Positions 7,936-15,624 of a stretch of DNA of 64,000 nt are shown here, piece after piece. The DNA comes from Dactylosporangium siamense. Lineage in GTDB: Bacteria; Actinomycetota; Actinomycetes; Mycobacteriales; Micromonosporaceae. Numbering within the stretch: the first letter of the stretch is position 1; each line of letters begins with the position of its first letter. The DNA lies in NCBI RefSeq assembly GCF_016862795.1, contig NZ_BONQ01000096.1, forward strand, positions 1 to 64,000, read 5' to 3'. The notes below the pieces were generated by a model. It was given only the letters and a program-made list of their open reading frames with translations, was not told the origin of the DNA and did no database searches. Both the position numbers and the translations under genes were made by a program.

Positions 7936-8436
7936 ATGTCGAACCCGGTCGCGAACCGGCTCACGCCGATGCAGTGGCGGATCCTCAACACCCTGCGGGG
8001 TGACCGCGGTCCGTGGACCGCGCTGCAGCTGATGCACGTCCAGTCCTGCGGCCTCGGCGACGTGGCCCTGCTCGCCGCGCTGGAACTGGTCGCAGTGACG
8101 TTCGACGGGACCCCGGTCCCGGTGCAGGACTTCACGCCGGCCGGTCTGATCGCCGTCCAGGTCACGATCACCCAACCCGGGTTGCAGGTGCTCGCTCAGC
8201 CGCAGAACCAGGTGCTGTGCGCCCTCGGCACCCACCATGGGCGGCGCACGGTCAGCCAGCTGGCCGTACTCACCAGCGTCGGCGACGACGAACTACGGCG
8301 CATCTGCGACCGCGGGCTGATCGAGGCCCGCAGCGCCGACCACCGACCGATCCCATTGTCAGCGTTCCGCCGGCTGCCGCGGGCGCTCACGGTCCACATC
8401 ACCACGCGCGGCAGCCAGCACCTCCCCAACGACTAA
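7936..8436 (+). CDS. Tandem winged-helix-like paralogue 3 of 3
   Basis: 166 residues with AAAGGGAG before ATG 7936. The first half runs from QWRILNTLRGDRGPWTALQL to VTITQPGLQVLAQ, and the second from QVLCALGTHHGRRTVSQLAV to VHITTRGSQHLP. The opening of half two also resembles RVLCLLGARQGRS in paralogue 1, showing that the internal duplication came before the gene triplication. The three genes are spaced 15-35 nt apart and each has its own ribosome site. Function unknown. Confidence 0.55.
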   Translation: MSNPVANRLTPMQWRILNTLRGDRGPWTALQLMHVQSCGLGDVALLAALELVAVTFDGTPVPVQDFTPAGLIAVQVTITQPGLQVLAQPQNQVLCALGTHHGRRTVSQLAVLTSVGDDELRRICDRGLIEARSADHRPIPLSAFRRLPRALTVHITTRGSQHLPND

Positions 8437-8478
8437 CCCCAAACCCCTCAATCCCGTTGTCCTGAAAGGACGTTCGTC

Positions 8479-8964
8479 GTGAGTGACACCACCATCACCT
8501 TGGTCGGCAACCTGACCAGCGATCCGGAGTTGCGGTTCCTGCCGTCCGGTGCGGCCGTGACGAAGTTCCGGGTCGCCTCCACCCCGCGGTTCCTGGATAA
8601 GGCGTCCGGGGAGTGGAAGGACGGCGAGCCGCTGTTCCTGTCGTGCTCGGTGTGGCGGCAGGTGGCGGAGAACGTCGCCGAGTCGCTGCAGCGCGGCGCC
8701 CGGGTGATCGTGACCGGCAAGCTCAAGGCCCGCACGTTCACCGACGCCAGCGAACAGCAGCGCACCGTGTTCGAGCTCGACGTGGACGAGGTCGGCCCGT
8801 CGCTGCGGTACGCGACCGCGAAGGTCCAGAAGCTGGCCCGCAGCACCGGCGGCGCGGACGGCGCTGCGGGTGATGACCAGTGGGCGTCGGCGTCACGGAC
8901 CCGCCCAGCCGGCAACAGCAGCACGTCCAGCGGTGGCGGGTTCGAGGACGAGCCGCCGTTCTAG
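8479..8964 (+). CDS. ssb: Single-stranded DNA-binding protein
   Basis: 161 residues from GTG 8479, preceded by GAAAGGA. An N-terminal OB fold of about 110 residues is clear ([53 protein letters not shown]). A disordered Ser/Gly linker follows, then the acidic tip FEDEPPF that recruits partner proteins. It probably coats single strands during replication or after transfer of the element. It is an extra copy distinct from the host's essential ssb, judged by its place inside the AICE operon. Confidence 0.9.
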   Translation: MSDTTITLVGNLTSDPELRFLPSGAAVTKFRVASTPRFLDKASGEWKDGEPLFLSCSVWRQVAENVAESLQRGARVIVTGKLKARTFTDASEQQRTVFELDVDEVGPSLRYATAKVQKLARSTGGADGAAGDDQWASASRTRPAGNSSTSSGGGFEDEPPF

Positions 8965-9062
8965 CTCTGCGCGGGGCACGGCCCTGACGGCCTAGGAACC
9001 TGCGGCCGTGCCCCGCCCTCCCGTTCGAACTGTCTGCACAGCCCTTGGAGAGGACCCCCATC

Positions 9063-9419
9063 ATGGCGCACGCTGCCGTGAACATCCCGGAACCCGACTT
9101 CACCGATTCGCGTGAACTGCGCGTCTACTGCAACGAGGTCCGCAAGACCTGCCACCACTTCGCGATGGCGCTGCACATCGGCGCCGCCGAGATGGAAGCC
9201 GCCCTGTCGACCATCCAGCCCGCCGAGGGCGTGTTCAAGCGGTACGCCGCCAAGCGCCGCGCCCGCCGGGTCGCGCGGCACATGCGGCACGCCGCCGCCT
9301 GCGTGGCGACCGGAGGTACCGCCGCCGTGCGCACGTGGGCGGCGTTCCGCGCCGAGTACGCCCCCGAACTGTCCCCGGTCCGCGGCAAGCGGTCCGCGTT
9401 CAAGGTGGTGACCGAATGA
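9063..9419 (+). CDS. Small helical protein preceding the Tra translocase
   Basis: 118 residues from ATG 9063, with AGAGGA about 8 nt upstream. A TTG 18 bases earlier is less likely. It is helical and strongly basic in the middle (FKRYAAKRRARRVARHMRHA). The stop overlaps the Tra start (ATGA), so the two are translationally coupled. Small proteins of this size and layout are common just before tra in AICEs. Their role is not established, and a DNA-binding accessory to the translocase is a reasonable guess. Confidence 0.55.
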   Translation: MAHAAVNIPEPDFTDSRELRVYCNEVRKTCHHFAMALHIGAAEMEAALSTIQPAEGVFKRYAAKRRARRVARHMRHAAACVATGGTAAVRTWAAFRAEYAPELSPVRGKRSAFKVVTE

Positions 9420-11608
9420 GCCCGTTCACCAAGACCCGCCGCTTGTCCCGCGACCGCTCAATCGGCCGCGACCGGTACCGCGACAGTGGCGGCGGCACGC
9501 GCCCGTACGTCCTTCCGTGGTCCATCTGGGCGTGCATGCCCGTCGCCGCGCTGCTGTTCCGGTCGTTCTCGACCGCGTCGAACACTGCCGCCGTCATCGT
9601 CGGCGCGGTCGCCGCCGCCGTCGCGGTCGGGCTGTCGGCGTTCACGTGGCACGTGTTCACCCCGCGCGGCGCGTCGCTGCGCACCCACGCGACCGCGTCC
9701 ATCGCCGCGGCCGGCGTGTGGGTGCTGTGGTCCACCGCCGCCGGGCTGTTCCAGCCCTCGACGTGGGTGTGGTTCCACCCCATCGACTGGTTCCTCGGCC
9801 TGTTCAACGGCTGGGTATGGGGCGCATGGCTGCTGCTCGGCCCGGTCCTCGCGATCACCTGGAACCTGCGCCGCGGCGCCCGCGGCGACGGCAACGACAC
9901 CCACCGCAACGACGGCGGTCTCCTGGAGAAGGTCGGCATCGCCGGCACCGTCAAGCGGGTGGAGCTCGAAGCGGGCGGCACCCGGGTGAAGGCCCGGGTC
10001 GCGGTCGAGCCCGGCGAGCAGACCGCCGCGGACGTGCAGTCCGCGAAGGGCCGCATCGCCTCCGCGCTGCAGGTCCGCGAGTCCGCCGTCCGCGTCAATC
10101 GGGTGCCGGGCAACTTCGCCGAAGCCGACGTCATCGTCGTGCCCCGCGACCAGCTGCAGACCCCGATCGCGTGGCCCGGCCCGCTCGCGCCCGGGGAGTC
10201 GATCGCGGTCGAGATCCCGGTCGGCCGGTACGAGGACGCCGAGACGGCCCGGCTGTGGCTGCCCGGCGACCGGCACGCCAAACCCGCCCCGCGCAACGCC
10301 ACCCACTACGCGCTCATGGGCGCATCCGGATCCGGCAAGTCCGAGGGCGCGCTGACCCTGTGCACCGAGGTCATCACCCGCGCCGACGCGTCGGTGATCT
10401 ACTCCGACCCGGTCAAGGGCATCCAGACCGTGGCGCCGATCGCCGCCGGCATCGACCTGCTGCTCACCGACCCGAAGACCGCGGTCGCCGCGTACCGGCG
10501 GCTCACGCACGTGATCGCGGCACGCACGCATCACCTCGGCCGGCACGGGTTCAAGCAGTGGGAACCCGCCGCCGCGATGGAACCGTGCGGCCTGAAGTAC
10601 CTGCTCTACATCTGGGAGGAAGCCGCGGCGCTGCTGGCCAACTCGGGGCTGTTCGTGCAGATCACCGAGCAGGCACGCTCCGCCGGCATCTCACTGATCC
10701 CGTCCATGCAGCGCATGTCGCACGACCGCATGGACACCTCCGCCCGGTACAACCTCGGCGGCGGCTGGTGCTTCGGCACCGGCGACGACATCAGCGCGAA
10801 GTTCGCGCTGTCCGAGCAGACCCTCGACGCCGGCGCCGCCCCGTGGGAGTGGAAGGACCGCAAGCCCGGCTACAGCTACCTGGAAGCTGCGGGCGTGCCC
10901 GAGGACCGGTGGGCCATCCCGCTGCGTACCTACCTCGGCGACCCCGACCAGCAGCGCGAAGCGGTCGCCGAGTTCGGCAAGCCCGGACTCGACCCGGTGA
11001 CCGCCGAAGCGTTCGGCAAGGTGTACCTCGACTACCGGCAGCAGGTCACGGAGGGCGCCGCCGCGTGGCAGAGCCCCACGCCGACCCGCATCACGATGGC
11101 TGGCGCGGGCCTGCCCAACCACGCCGCGGTGGACGAGGACGACGACCCGGACGGCGTCGACGCGGACTCGTTCGAGGATCCGGAGCTGTTCGACCCGGAC
11201 GGCGACGCCGAAGGCGACGATCTGGACGGCCCGGACTTCGAGGTCCCGGAGCACCCGGAGCCCGGGTTCGGCGACGACATCGACCCGAGCAAGGACATCT
11301 CCGACCCCGGCGACGACGACGGCGTGATCCGGCTGCTCGACCCGCCGCCCGCCCGGCCCGGGATGAGCACGAGCGCGGCTCGGGCGGCGCTGCGCCGGTA
11401 CCTGACCGACCTCGCCGCCGCCGGTCACGAAACCGTGGAGCCGAAGGATCTGGTCGAGTTCCGGCAGCAGATCGGCCGCGGCAAGTCGTGGCTGTCCGAC
11501 GAACTCCGGCGCCTCGTGGACGACGGGCTGCTCACCGACGAACCCGACCGCGGTGTCTACGGCCTGCCCGCCCTCGCGCCCGGCGAACGCACCCTCGTGC
11601 CCGCATAG
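9416..11608 (+). CDS. tra: FtsK/SpoIIIE-type conjugative DNA translocase (TraB/TraSA type)
   Basis: This 730-residue ATPase would pump double-stranded element DNA into a recipient, as TraB/TraSA does in Streptomyces. It has three or four N-terminal membrane segments (within residues 35-145) and a RecA-like motor with Walker A GASGSGKS near residue 303. A Walker B-like strand, YLLYIWEEAAALL, lies near 400. A very acidic linker spans about 575-650. The C-terminal winged helix (KSWLSDELRRLVDDGLL) resembles the FtsK gamma domain that reads DNA motifs. The ATG at 9416 overlaps the upstream stop. The repeat cluster immediately downstream (11652-11781) is a candidate for its recognition locus. Confidence 0.85.
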   Translation: MSPFTKTRRLSRDRSIGRDRYRDSGGGTRPYVLPWSIWACMPVAALLFRSFSTASNTAAVIVGAVAAAVAVGLSAFTWHVFTPRGASLRTHATASIAAAGVWVLWSTAAGLFQPSTWVWFHPIDWFLGLFNGWVWGAWLLLGPVLAITWNLRRGARGDGNDTHRNDGGLLEKVGIAGTVKRVELEAGGTRVKARVAVEPGEQTAADVQSAKGRIASALQVRESAVRVNRVPGNFAEADVIVVPRDQLQTPIAWPGPLAPGESIAVEIPVGRYEDAETARLWLPGDRHAKPAPRNATHYALMGASGSGKSEGALTLCTEVITRADASVIYSDPVKGIQTVAPIAAGIDLLLTDPKTAVAAYRRLTHVIAARTHHLGRHGFKQWEPAAAMEPCGLKYLLYIWEEAAALLANSGLFVQITEQARSAGISLIPSMQRMSHDRMDTSARYNLGGGWCFGTGDDISAKFALSEQTLDAGAAPWEWKDRKPGYSYLEAAGVPEDRWAIPLRTYLGDPDQQREAVAEFGKPGLDPVTAEAFGKVYLDYRQQVTEGAAAWQSPTPTRITMAGAGLPNHAAVDEDDDPDGVDADSFEDPELFDPDGDAEGDDLDGPDFEVPEHPEPGFGDDIDPSKDISDPGDDDGVIRLLDPPPARPGMSTSAARAALRRYLTDLAAAGHETVEPKDLVEFRQQIGRGKSWLSDELRRLVDDGLLTDEPDRGVYGLPALAPGERTLVPA

Positions 11609-11651
11609 CCCCATAGTTCGTCACTGTCCGTATACCGCTCTGCAGTGCTGC

Positions 11652-11781
11652 TGTCCGGGTCGTCCGGGGTCTCCGGGCCGTCCGCGCCCACCGTCCTCCC
11701 TTAAAGAGCCAGAGGCCCGGACAGCGCGGACAACTCTGCGCGGAAACCCCGGACAACCCCTCCCCGGACAGCCTGGACAAC
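11652..11781. repeat. GTCCGG/GGACARC repeat cluster, candidate clt or origin
   Basis: In the 191-bp gap after tra, GTCCGGG-type sequences occur at 11653-11659, 11662-11669 and 11672-11677 on the top strand. Five copies of GGACAAC or GGACAGC in the opposite sense lie at 11719, 11728, 11751, 11766 and 11775. Several are extended as CCCCGGACA. Clustered short repeats next to a TraB-type gene resemble the clt loci that TraB proteins bind. A replication origin for the primase encoded downstream is the alternative. Confidence 0.55.
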
Positions 11782-11799
11782 TACGGAAGGTAATCATCG

Positions 11800-12021
11800 A
11801 TGCGCAACATCAACGCCGCTATCGGGCTGCTCGCCGGCACCGTCCTCGGACTGCTGTGCGGCATCCCGCTCGGCCGTCACCTCGAACGCGCAGGCCTCGC
11901 CTGGTGGGCCGCGAAGCTCTCCCTGCGCACCACCTGGGACGCCGCCGTCCAAGCCGCGGGCTGGCTCGCTGTCGCCGTGCTCATCCTCGGCGCGGTCGCT
12001 GTCTTGGTCTGGACCGCGTGA
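11800..12021 (+). CDS. Small two-helix membrane protein
   Basis: 73 residues with GGAAGG upstream of ATG 11800. Two hydrophobic segments, AAIGLLAGTVLGLLCGIPLG and WLAVAVLILGAVAVLVW, flank a short basic/aromatic link. It sits between tra and the replication genes and its stop overlaps the next start (TGATG). Similar small membrane proteins accompany spread functions on actinomycete plasmids. No specific family is recognised. Confidence 0.5.
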   Translation: MRNINAAIGLLAGTVLGLLCGIPLGRHLERAGLAWWAAKLSLRTTWDAAVQAAGWLAVAVLILGAVAVLVWTA

Positions 12022-12308
12022 TGGCCAGCGCGTTCCACGGCCTGGAGATCTGGCTCATCGGCACGAGCGCCGAACTCGACGCCGCCGTCGCCGCCCTGAC
12101 CGGCATCGGCACCCACCTGCTCCCCGACGACCCCGCCGACCACCCGCAACGCCACGCACTGCACGGCTGCGACCTCGGCCGGCACCGCCTCTACGTCCGC
12201 CTCTCCGTCGCCGTAGCACCTGACCGGCAGACAACGCCGCGGCGGCAGCGTGCGGTGCCGGCCGGGCAGGACGTCATCGACCTCGACGCATACCGGCGCA
12301 CCGCCTGA
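12021..12308 (+). CDS. Hypothetical AICE protein
   Basis: 95 residues, coupled to the upstream gene by a TGATG overlap. The N-terminal half (FHGLEIWLIGTSAELDAAVA) has an alternating pattern suggesting a small alpha/beta fold, with conserved-looking HALHGCDLGRHRLYVRL. The end, VIDLDAYRRTA, resembles tails of small plasmid-encoded proteins. No family is recognised. It is followed 19 nt later by the primase-polymerase gene. Confidence 0.5.
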   Translation: MASAFHGLEIWLIGTSAELDAAVAALTGIGTHLLPDDPADHPQRHALHGCDLGRHRLYVRLSVAVAPDRQTTPRRQRAVPAGQDVIDLDAYRRTA

Positions 12309-12327
12309 ACCCTCGGAGAACAACAAG

Positions 12328-13197
12328 ATGGCACTACGTGCTCACTTCCCGGCGTTGCTTCGCAACGCGTTGGCCACCGCAGAACACGGCTGGCCGGTCT
12401 TCCTGCTCGGCCGCACCAAACGACCCATCGCCAACTGCCCACCCTGCAGAGACGCCACCCGCGACCACGACCCACAAACCTGCGCCTGCCTCACCTGCCA
12501 CGGCTTCTACGCCGCGACGTTCGACCCCAACCGCATCCGGGCCATGTGCACCGTCCACCCGGACGGGCTTCTCGCAGTCCGCACTGGCACTATCGCCGAC
12601 CTCGCGGTGCTCGACATCGACCCGCGCAACGGCGGACGGATCGACCCGCAGCTCATGCCCCGCACCCGCTGCGTCGCCACCGGCGGCGGAGGCTGGCACC
12701 TCTACTACCGCCACCCCGGCGGCACCCTCGCCGCCACGCTTGCCGACCGGCCCGGCGTGGACATCAAGGCCGATGGCGGGTACGTCGTGGCGCCGCCATC
12801 GGTGCACCCCCTGACGCACCTGCCCTACCGATGGGTGGACGAGCGCCCAATGTCTGAGATGGCCCCCGCACTGCTCGCCGCGTCCCGACCCCGACCAGCG
12901 ACTACCGCGACCGCCCCACGAACACCCGTCACGACACACTGCGGCGGGGCCATCTCAAACCCCGACGCCCTGCTCGCCGCCATCCTCAACCGCGTCGCCC
13001 AGGCCCCGAAAGGCCGGCACCGCGTCACCCTCTACGGCGCCGCCCGCGGCGTCGCCCGAATGGTCACCGCCGGCGCCATCAGCCACAACGACGCCATTAC
13101 CGCGCTCACCGACGCTGGCCGCGAAGCCGACCAGACCGACCGGGAGATCCGCGAAGCGATCAAAGGCGGCTTCCGCGCCGAAGGGGTCGGCCTGTGA
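12328..13197 (+). CDS. Bifunctional DNA primase/polymerase (prim-pol)
   Basis: 289 residues from ATG 12328, with CGGAG upstream. The prim-pol catalytic core is visible. VLDIDPRNGG supplies the metal-binding D-x-D at residues 96 and 98. GGWHLYYRHPGG gives the motif-II histidine, and VDIKADGGYVVAPPSVH is the typical third motif. An early CPPC plus CACLTC suggests a zinc site. A helical C-terminal domain ends the protein. With the downstream DUF3631 ATPase it forms the replication module that replaces RepSA in many AICEs. The stop overlaps the next start (GTGA). Confidence 0.85.
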   Translation: MALRAHFPALLRNALATAEHGWPVFLLGRTKRPIANCPPCRDATRDHDPQTCACLTCHGFYAATFDPNRIRAMCTVHPDGLLAVRTGTIADLAVLDIDPRNGGRIDPQLMPRTRCVATGGGGWHLYYRHPGGTLAATLADRPGVDIKADGGYVVAPPSVHPLTHLPYRWVDERPMSEMAPALLAASRPRPATTATAPRTPVTTHCGGAISNPDALLAAILNRVAQAPKGRHRVTLYGAARGVARMVTAGAISHNDAITALTDAGREADQTDREIREAIKGGFRAEGVGL

Positions 13198-14036
13198 ACC
13201 GGCCGGTGTTCTACCTCGGCACGCACCAGCCTGGCTGGCTGCGCAAGGCGCGGGTGAGGCTGTTCGTCGCCGACCCTCGCCTGCGGGTCTACAAGGCGCT
13301 GCCTGAGGCGGTGGAAGAGTGGGCCGCGGATTCGGGCGGTTTCACGGAGCTGCAGAAGTACGGCCGGTGGACCGTGACGCCGCGCGACTACATTGCCCGG
13401 GTACGTCGGTACCGCAACGACATCGGGCGGCTCGCCTGGCTGGCGCCGCAGGACTGGATGTGCGAACCGCTGATCATCAACGGCGGCACCGTCAACGGCA
13501 AGCGCTTCGCCGGCACCCGCCTCTCCGTCGCCGAACACCAGCGGCGGACCGTGCTCAACTACGTCCAGCTGCGCGACCTCGCGCCTGACCTGCCGATCAT
13601 CCCGGTCGTGCAGGGCTGGACACCCGACGACTACGCCCGATGCGTCGACCTGTACTGGACGCTCGCCGGCATCGACCTCAGCACCGCCGGACGGGTTGGA
13701 GTCGGGTCGGTCTGCCGGCGGCAGGGCACCGCCGAGGCCGGCCACATCATCCGACGCCTCCGCGCTGCCGGCCTGTCGCAGCTGCACCTGTTCGGGTTCA
13801 AGGTCCTCGGCCTCATCCAGCACGCCGACCTGCTCACCAACCGCGACACCTGCGACTCCCTTGCCTGGTCCGACACCGCCCGCAAGCTACGCCGTCCCGC
13901 CCTGGCCCAATGCGTGCTCGCCGGACGGCACAAGAACTGCGCCAACTGCCTGCCCTATGCCCTGCACTGGCGGCGCAGCATGCTCGCAGCTGCGGCGCCC
14001 CTTACCCAGCCACGCACCTACGGAGCCGCCGTATGA
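13194..14036 (+). CDS. DpdA-like 7-deazaguanine DNA base-exchange protein (TGT fold)
   Basis: 280 residues resembling the DpdA family, tRNA-guanine transglycosylase relatives that insert 7-deazaguanines into DNA. Visible motifs are DSGGFTEL (the catalytic Asp of TGT enzymes), PQDWMCEP, PVVQGWTPDDY (compare VQGG in TGT) and GVGSVCRRQGT. A C-terminal HKNCANCLPYALHW could be a reduced zinc site. It overlaps prim-pol and the DUF3631 gene by 4 bases each, so it is made with the replication proteins. No preQ0 synthesis gene (folE, queD, queE, queC) lies in the window, so any modified base would have to come from host metabolism. Enzymatic activity is inferred from the motifs only. Confidence 0.7.
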   Translation: MNRPVFYLGTHQPGWLRKARVRLFVADPRLRVYKALPEAVEEWAADSGGFTELQKYGRWTVTPRDYIARVRRYRNDIGRLAWLAPQDWMCEPLIINGGTVNGKRFAGTRLSVAEHQRRTVLNYVQLRDLAPDLPIIPVVQGWTPDDYARCVDLYWTLAGIDLSTAGRVGVGSVCRRQGTAEAGHIIRRLRAAGLSQLHLFGFKVLGLIQHADLLTNRDTCDSLAWSDTARKLRRPALAQCVLAGRHKNCANCLPYALHWRRSMLAAAAPLTQPRTYGAAV

Positions 14037-15232
14037 ACCCCAACCCGCCGCACCTCGAACCCGACCTCGAGCCCATCGATGGTGCGGCGCTGCTCAACGC
14101 GTTGCATGAGGCGATCACCCGGTACGTCATCCTCCCCGTGCCGGAAGCGGTCGACGCCGTCGCGCTGTGGATCGCGGCCACCCACGCGCAGCCCGCCTGG
14201 GCGCACGCCCCGCGGATGGTCATCCGCGCGCCGGAACGGCGCTGCGGGAAGTCCCGGCTGCTGGACATCGTGGAAGCGGTCTGCTTCAACCCGCTCATCA
14301 CCGTTAACGCGTCCACCGCGGCCGTGTACCGGTCGATCGGGGTCGAAGGTGCCCCGCCCACGCTGCTCATCGATGAGGCCGACACCATCTTCGGCGGGAA
14401 GGTCGCCGAGTCGAACGAAGACCTGCGCGGGCTGCTCAACGCCGGACACCAGCGCAACCGGCCCACCATCCGATGGGACCCCAACACCCGCAGCCTCGAG
14501 CGGATCCAGACGTTCGCGATGGCCGCCCTCGCCGGGATCGGCGCTATGCCCGACACCATCGAAGACCGGGCCGTGATCGTCCGCATGCGTCGCCGCGCTC
14601 CTGGGGAGAAGGTCGCTCCCTACCGCGTCCGCCGCGACGGACCGCCGCTGCGGGACCTGGGCGAACAGATCACCGCATGGCTGCGGCCGTTCTTCGCCGA
14701 ACTGGAGAAGGCCGAACCCCTGATGCCGTTGGAAGATCGTGCCGCGGACACCTGGGAACCGCTCATCGCCGTCGCCGACCTCGCCGGCGGCAGCTGGCCC
14801 GCGCGGGCGCGGCTCGCCGCTCGGGTGCTCACCGAGGCCCATGACGACGATGCCGTGTCCGAACGGGTCCGGCTGCTCAACGACTGCCGGGCCGTGTTCG
14901 CCGACCACCCGGCCATCCCCACCACCGTGCTCCTTGACCTGCTCAAGGCCGACCCCGAGTCGCCGTGGACGGAGAACGGCCCGAACGGACTCAGCGCGGC
15001 GAGGCTCGCCGGCATGCTCCGCGAGTTCGGCATCAAGTCGGTCAACATCCGATTTCCCGCTCCGACCGGACAGGTGAAGGGCTACCGACGCGGTGACTTC
15101 ATCGACGCGTGGGACCGCTACGCGAGTCCTGAATCGGCCGATGGAGGCGACTCAGGTGAAGACGCCCCCGTGGGAGCCGTCCCGGCCGTCCCACCCGTCC
15201 CCGCCCAGGTCAGCCCTGGGACGGCTTTCTGA
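14033..15232 (+). CDS. DUF3631 ATPase/helicase-like replication protein
   Basis: 399 residues from an ATG that overlaps the previous stop. The P-loop is APERRCGKS (near residue 65) and the Walker B is TLLIDEADTIF, with further AAA+-like features (EDLRGLLNAGHQRN, IEDRAVIVRMRRR). The C-terminal DUF3631 region ends in a winged-helix-like part (TVLLDLLKADPESPW, KGYRRGDFIDAWDRY). Such proteins usually act with a prim-pol domain as a primase-helicase pair, sometimes as one chain. Here they are split by the DpdA-like gene. The last codons overlap the repeat cluster 15218-15347. Confidence 0.75.
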   Translation: MNPNPPHLEPDLEPIDGAALLNALHEAITRYVILPVPEAVDAVALWIAATHAQPAWAHAPRMVIRAPERRCGKSRLLDIVEAVCFNPLITVNASTAAVYRSIGVEGAPPTLLIDEADTIFGGKVAESNEDLRGLLNAGHQRNRPTIRWDPNTRSLERIQTFAMAALAGIGAMPDTIEDRAVIVRMRRRAPGEKVAPYRVRRDGPPLRDLGEQITAWLRPFFAELEKAEPLMPLEDRAADTWEPLIAVADLAGGSWPARARLAARVLTEAHDDDAVSERVRLLNDCRAVFADHPAIPTTVLLDLLKADPESPWTENGPNGLSAARLAGMLREFGIKSVNIRFPAPTGQVKGYRRGDFIDAWDRYASPESADGGDSGEDAPVGAVPAVPPVPAQVSPGTAF

Positions 15233-15347
15233 GTGGGACGGCTAGACCCGTCCCACATGTGGCCACTGGTACGGCTTCAGCCGTCCCGCGAAAACAGCCG
15301 TCCCAGCCCTGACCTGCAAAGGGACGGCTGGGACGGCTGGGACGGCA
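15218..15347. repeat. GGGACGGCT iteron-like cluster before xis-int
   Basis: Direct copies of GGGACGGCT occur at 15218-15226, 15235-15243, 15321-15329 and 15330-15338, with a variant ending in A at 15339-15347. The last three are exact 9-bp tandem units. Inverted copies AGCCGTCCC lie at 15279-15287 and 15296-15304. The cluster spans the stop of the DUF3631 gene and fills the 158-bp gap before xis. It could be the element's replication origin or control DNA for xis-int. Confidence 0.6.
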
Positions 15348-15390
15348 ACCCCTCGCAAGGCAGCGCACGTGATCAGCAATCGGAGGCGAC

Positions 15391-15624
15391 ATGAACACCC
15401 CGATCAACCTCGCCGACCGTCGGGAGCGGACGGCGCAGGTTTCGGTTCGTAAGGCGCTCTGGAAGATCCCGGAAGCGATGGCGCTGCTCAGCATGAGCCG
15501 CACCGTCATCTATGAGCAGATCCGCTCCGGCCGGCTCCGGACGGTGACGCAGGGCCGTGCCCGCCTCGTGCCGGACGGCGCGATCGCGGAGTACGTTGCG
15601 CTGCTCGAACGCGAGGCAGCCTGA
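15391..15624 (+). CDS. xis: Excisionase-like helix-turn-helix protein
   Basis: 77 residues with GGAGG just before ATG 15391. The core is a MerR/excisionase-type HTH: KIPEAMALLSMSRTVIYEQI, then RSGRLRTVTQGRARLVPDGA with the usual beta wing. AICE Xis proteins of this size bind beside attP and bias the integrase toward excision. The stop overlaps the integrase start (TGATG), giving coordinated synthesis of both proteins. The GGGACGGCT repeats upstream could be its binding sites or control its transcription. Confidence 0.85.
   Translation: MNTPINLADRRERTAQVSVRKALWKIPEAMALLSMSRTVIYEQIRSGRLRTVTQGRARLVPDGAIAEYVALLEREAA

Noticed and set aside
5338-8238. A 966-codon open frame on the minus strand opposite the AICE operon
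   Set aside because: It is antisense to five well-supported genes with ribosome sites. Its translation is low-complexity Arg/His/Gln-rich, typical of the reverse frame of GC-rich coding DNA.
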